Assembly (NCBI GenBank): GCA_030692045.1
Contig: JAUYCX010000037.1
Coordinates: 225,357 to 289,356, forward strand
Source of the DNA: Candidatus Omnitrophota bacterium
GTDB lineage: Bacteria; Omnitrophota; Gorgyraeia; JAUYCX01
DNA length: 64,000 nucleotides
Direction: 5' to 3'
Position 1 is the first letter of the stretch. Every line of letters begins with the position of its first letter. The notes beneath the pieces are model-generated. The model did no database searches and was not told the DNA's origin. It worked only from the letters and a program-made list of their open reading frames with translations. The position numbers and the translations under genes are program-made. Positions 62,297 through 64,000 of the stretch are shown here, piece after piece.

Positions 62297-63145
62297 ATGA
62301 TTATCTTGATTGGCATAGTATTTCTTGCTGGCATTGTCTTAACTGTTTATGGCTTATTTTTCTTGAAAGATTCAGACTCCCAGAGAAAAGAAAGAAAAAA
62401 AGATTTTAGAGGTTCAAAAGAATTTGGTGGGGAATCTAAAGAGCAAAAAGTTTCAGAATTAATGGGTCAGTTTGATTCCTTAAGAAACGAATTAGAAAGG
62501 TCAAGGTCTGATTATCTTAATCTGCAGAAAGAGATGAAAATTGCCAGTAAAAGGGAGGCAGATTTAAAAGAAGAGCTAAAGAAAAAAGACGAATGGGTGG
62601 GAAAAGGCGAGGAGATTTTAAAAAAGGTTAAAGAGCAGAATGTTGAGCTTGAAAAAAAATTATTAGGCAAGGATAAAGAAATACAAATAGAATTTGCCAA
62701 GAATGTAAAATTAAACCAAGAATTAAGCCAATCAAATGAAAAACTCCAGGTGCTCGAAATGAAAAGTGCGCAGTTGTCTGAAGAGGTAGAGGGCTTAAAT
62801 CTTCAAATTGAAAGGCAATCTAAAGAGTTAGATAGTCGTGGCAAAGAAATGCAAGCCCAGTCCAAAGCCATCTCTGATTTTAAAAAATCCCAAGAAGAAA
62901 GCGGCTGGATTTCCAAAGAAGAGTACAATAAACTTCAAGAGGCATGTGAAGAACTCAAGAGCCAATTGAATTCAAAGAAAAAGGAAATAGAGACTAAAGA
63001 TAAGCAAATAGAGGAATTAGACGCAGAAAGAATCCGCTTAAAAAACCAGCTCTTAAAAAAAGACCAACCACAGCCACAGATAGAGCCAGATAAAACAGAA
63101 GAAGAAAAACCAGAAGAAAAGAAACCAGAAGCTCTCCCGCCTTAA
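62297..63145 (+). CDS. Membrane-anchored coiled-coil protein
   Basis: 282 residues: an N-terminal membrane segment (2-23), then a continuous heptad-rich coiled coil from about 50 to 255 rich in Lys, Glu, Gln and Leu, and a Pro/Glu/Lys tail (about 257-282). No enzymatic domain. It may be a structural or tethering protein; the sequence gives no more. A 24-codon GTG ORF at 62199-62270 upstream is too weak to call. Confidence 0.75.
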   Translation: MIILIGIVFLAGIVLTVYGLFFLKDSDSQRKERKKDFRGSKEFGGESKEQKVSELMGQFDSLRNELERSRSDYLNLQKEMKIASKREADLKEELKKKDEWVGKGEEILKKVKEQNVELEKKLLGKDKEIQIEFAKNVKLNQELSQSNEKLQVLEMKSAQLSEEVEGLNLQIERQSKELDSRGKEMQAQSKAISDFKKSQEESGWISKEEYNKLQEACEELKSQLNSKKKEIETKDKQIEELDAERIRLKNQLLKKDQPQPQIEPDKTEEEKPEEKKPEALPP

Positions 63146-63163
63146 AAATTTCTAAAAAATTAC

Positions 63164-63191
63164 TTGACAATATAAATTCTTGAGTTATACT
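63164..63191 (+). promoter_or_regulatory. Promoter of a free-standing small transcript
   Basis: TTGACA at 63164-63169, a 16-nt spacer and TATACT at 63186-63191. Confidence 0.75.
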
Positions 63192-63230
63192 CTACTATGT
63201 CCATAGAGAATATAGAGAAGAAGAAAGCCA

Positions 63231-63335
63231 ATGTTAGTGAATTATCTTAAAAAAACAAAGAGTCTTAACAAGTCTTTAATGATGTGTTGTAGGCAAATGT
63301 GTTTGCTTTACGGTAGAGGAGGTTTGCCTATGTAA
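63231..63335 (+). CDS. 34-residue Cys/Met-rich ORF
   Basis: ATG at 63231 after GAGAAGAAG; codes MLVNYLKKTKSLNKSL then MMCCRQMCLLYGRGGLPM. Near the end, AGAGGAGG precedes the last ATG, which is followed at once by TAA, so a strong ribosome-binding site also serves a start-stop codon pair in the same frame. It could be a metal-related peptide, a processed peptide precursor or chance. Confidence 0.45.
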   Translation: MLVNYLKKTKSLNKSLMMCCRQMCLLYGRGGLPM

Positions 63336-63368
63336 ACGCAGCTTCATATAATTTTTAGCAAATGACAA

Positions 63369-63411
63369 CCCACTACCAGAAAATAGACAAAATGGTCAGT
63401 GGGTTTTTTAT
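63369..63411 (+). terminator. Intrinsic terminator of the small transcript
   Basis: CCCACT-CCA and TGG-AGTGGG arms pair, followed by TTTTTT. Confidence 0.8.
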
Positions 63412-63414
63412 TGA

Positions 63415-63527
63415 GGCCACAACTTAGGGAGCGAACAGAGTGAGTGAACATAAGTTGTATGGCCGAATTTATCCCGAAGCCTAACGGGAAATTTATACAA
63501 TAAATTTCCCGTTGTTTAGGCAAGGGA
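63415..63527. repeat. Composite palindromic element, family D, copy 2
   Basis: GGCCACAACTTA (63415-63426) pairs with TAAGTTGTATGGCC (63451-63464) with an unpaired TA, as in copy 1. Then GAATTTATCCCG leads into a second long hairpin with GGGAAATTTAT/ATAAATTTCCC and GCCTAA/TTAGGC, closed by ATCCC/GGGAT. It can end transcription of the minus-strand gene. Confidence 0.8.
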
Positions 63528-63537
63528 TATTGTTTAC

Positions 63538-64000
63538 TTACGGTATTATCTCCTTTTCTTGTTGTGCTGAATTTAAAGAACTAAGATACTCATCTATCGC
63601 GCGGGCGGCTTGTTTCCCTGCCCCCATGGCGGCGATGACCGTAGCGGACCCGGTGACTATATCCCCTCCGGCGAATATGTCCGGGACATTGGTCCTGCCT
63701 TTTTCATCGGCGTTGATATTTCCCTTGCCCGAAACTCCAAGTTCTTTGATAGTTCTCGGAAGAAGCGGGTTCGGGCCATTCCCGATGGCGACAATTACCG
63801 TATCCATTTCCATTTCAAATTCGGAATCCTTGATGGGAACTGGGCGCCTCCTGCCGCTGGCATCCGGCTCCCCAAGCTTGTTCTTGATACAGATCAAACT
63901 TTTTACATTGCCTTCTTTATCCCCGATTATCCTGACCGGAGTGGTTAAAAGATGGAACTCTATACCTTCCTCTTTCGCGTGATGGACCTCGTCGATCCTC
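63538..64000 (-). CDS. gltD: NADPH-dependent glutamate synthase small-subunit-like oxidoreductase, C-terminal part
   Basis: 154 residues on the minus strand, cut at the window edge. GIEFHLLTTPVRI, DTVIVAIGNGPNPLL and FAGGDIVTGSATVIAAMGAG are the C-terminal FAD/NADPH motifs of GltD-type proteins, including homotetrameric GltA. It ends in AQQEKEIIP. The gene is clearly richer in G and C than the rest of the window, with many G/C third positions, which suggests recent transfer or a different expression class. Confidence 0.85.
   Translation of the reverse strand, partial: RIDEVHHAKEEGIEFHLLTTPVRIIGDKEGNVKSLICIKNKLGEPDASGRRRPVPIKDSEFEMEMDTVIVAIGNGPNPLLPRTIKELGVSGKGNINADEKGRTNVPDIFAGGDIVTGSATVIAAMGAGKQAARAIDEYLSSLNSAQQEKEIIP

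Larger units (their letters stand above)
63198..63411 (+). ncRNA. Candidate small RNA or small-protein mRNA
   Basis: About 210 nt bounded by the promoter at 63164 and a terminator at 63369. It can form TAGGCAAA/TTTGCCTA (about 63290-63330). It also contains a 34-codon ORF (63231-63335). No downstream + strand gene follows, so it is not a leader. I do not recognise a known RNA family. Confidence 0.5.

Noticed and set aside
63198..63411. 6S RNA or tmRNA
   Set aside because: No closing stem with a central bubble as in 6S, and no tRNA-like ends or tag pattern as in tmRNA.
63512..63982. 156-residue plus-strand ORF
   Set aside because: It is the complement of the well-supported glutamate-synthase-like gene on the minus strand.

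Overview
The window is an AT-rich chromosomal segment (one visibly GC-richer patch at the right end) from a Gram-negative-type bacterium. Almost all genes lie on the + strand, with short spacings and many 1-40 bp overlaps. A meso-DAP-type MurE, a compact division/cell-wall (dcw) cluster that ends at ftsA, RtcB plus archease, and very many intergenic palindromes suggest an uncultured PVC-superphylum lineage. Candidatus Omnitrophota (OP3) is my best guess; it is an inference from gene content, with no 16S rRNA in the window to settle it.

Layout. 1-374: end of a pncC/cinA-type gene on the minus strand. 480-6291: a riboflavin operon (unknown membrane protein, ribBA, ribH, nusB, PHP phosphoesterase, ribD, ribE) behind a sigma70-type promoter, an FMN riboswitch and an intrinsic terminator. 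6434-8888: a ketosynthase-like protein lacking its catalytic residues, then FabG and FabZ. 9011-18613: tRNA-Pro and a housekeeping run (acylphosphatase, phosphoesterase, ligA, lipoprotein, MBL hydrolase, xerC/D, CCA-adding enzyme, DUF503, rbfA, DHH phosphoesterase, truB, ribF). 18691-35467: the dcw cluster, mraZ to ftsA, with its own promoter and MraZ boxes, a zinc peptidase inserted between murG and murC, and no ftsZ after ftsA. 35480-43566: a palindromic repeat that carries a -35 box, a CBM48 mini-protein, a radical SAM enzyme, nested tRNA-Arg genes, an M28 peptidase, a large GH94-like protein, tRNA-Lys, archease and rtcB. 43590-50854: small exported or membrane proteins, serS with four tRNA-Ser genes, an orphan CpaF ATPase, and tRNA-Arg(ACG) next to tadA. 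50855-54662: a GT87-like membrane protein, dnaX, recR, tRNA-Asn and a GIY-YIG remnant. 55342-62043: a beta-propeller protein (minus strand) and an arsenic/metal island (arsR, broken permease, acr3, two arsC, a CadC-like regulator, an MtrA-like corrinoid protein, cysteine-rich proteins, a thioredoxin-like protein). 62297-64000: a coiled-coil protein, a free-standing small transcript with a 34-codon ORF, and the end of a glutamate-synthase-type oxidoreductase.

The most unusual theme is a set of palindromic elements. Copies of one family keep loop and junction sequence while the two arms change together, so pairing is preserved. They sit beside tRNA genes, inside broken tRNA copies (twice at the same place in tRNA-Arg anticodon loops), in the variable stems of the FMN riboswitch, in frame in a protein gene, and next to promoters where one family supplies the TTGACA box. 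A second theme is an arsenic cassette whose two sides appear to be the N-terminal half and the last codons of one permease gene, suggesting insertion or rearrangement inside that gene.

Nine intact tRNA genes are present (Pro-CGG, Arg-TCG, Lys-CTT, Ser-TGA, Ser-CGA, Ser-GGA, Arg-ACG, Ser-GCT, Asn-GTT). None encodes the 3' CCA, consistent with the CCA-adding enzyme gene at 14191. No rRNA, CRISPR array, prophage or complete insertion sequence was seen.
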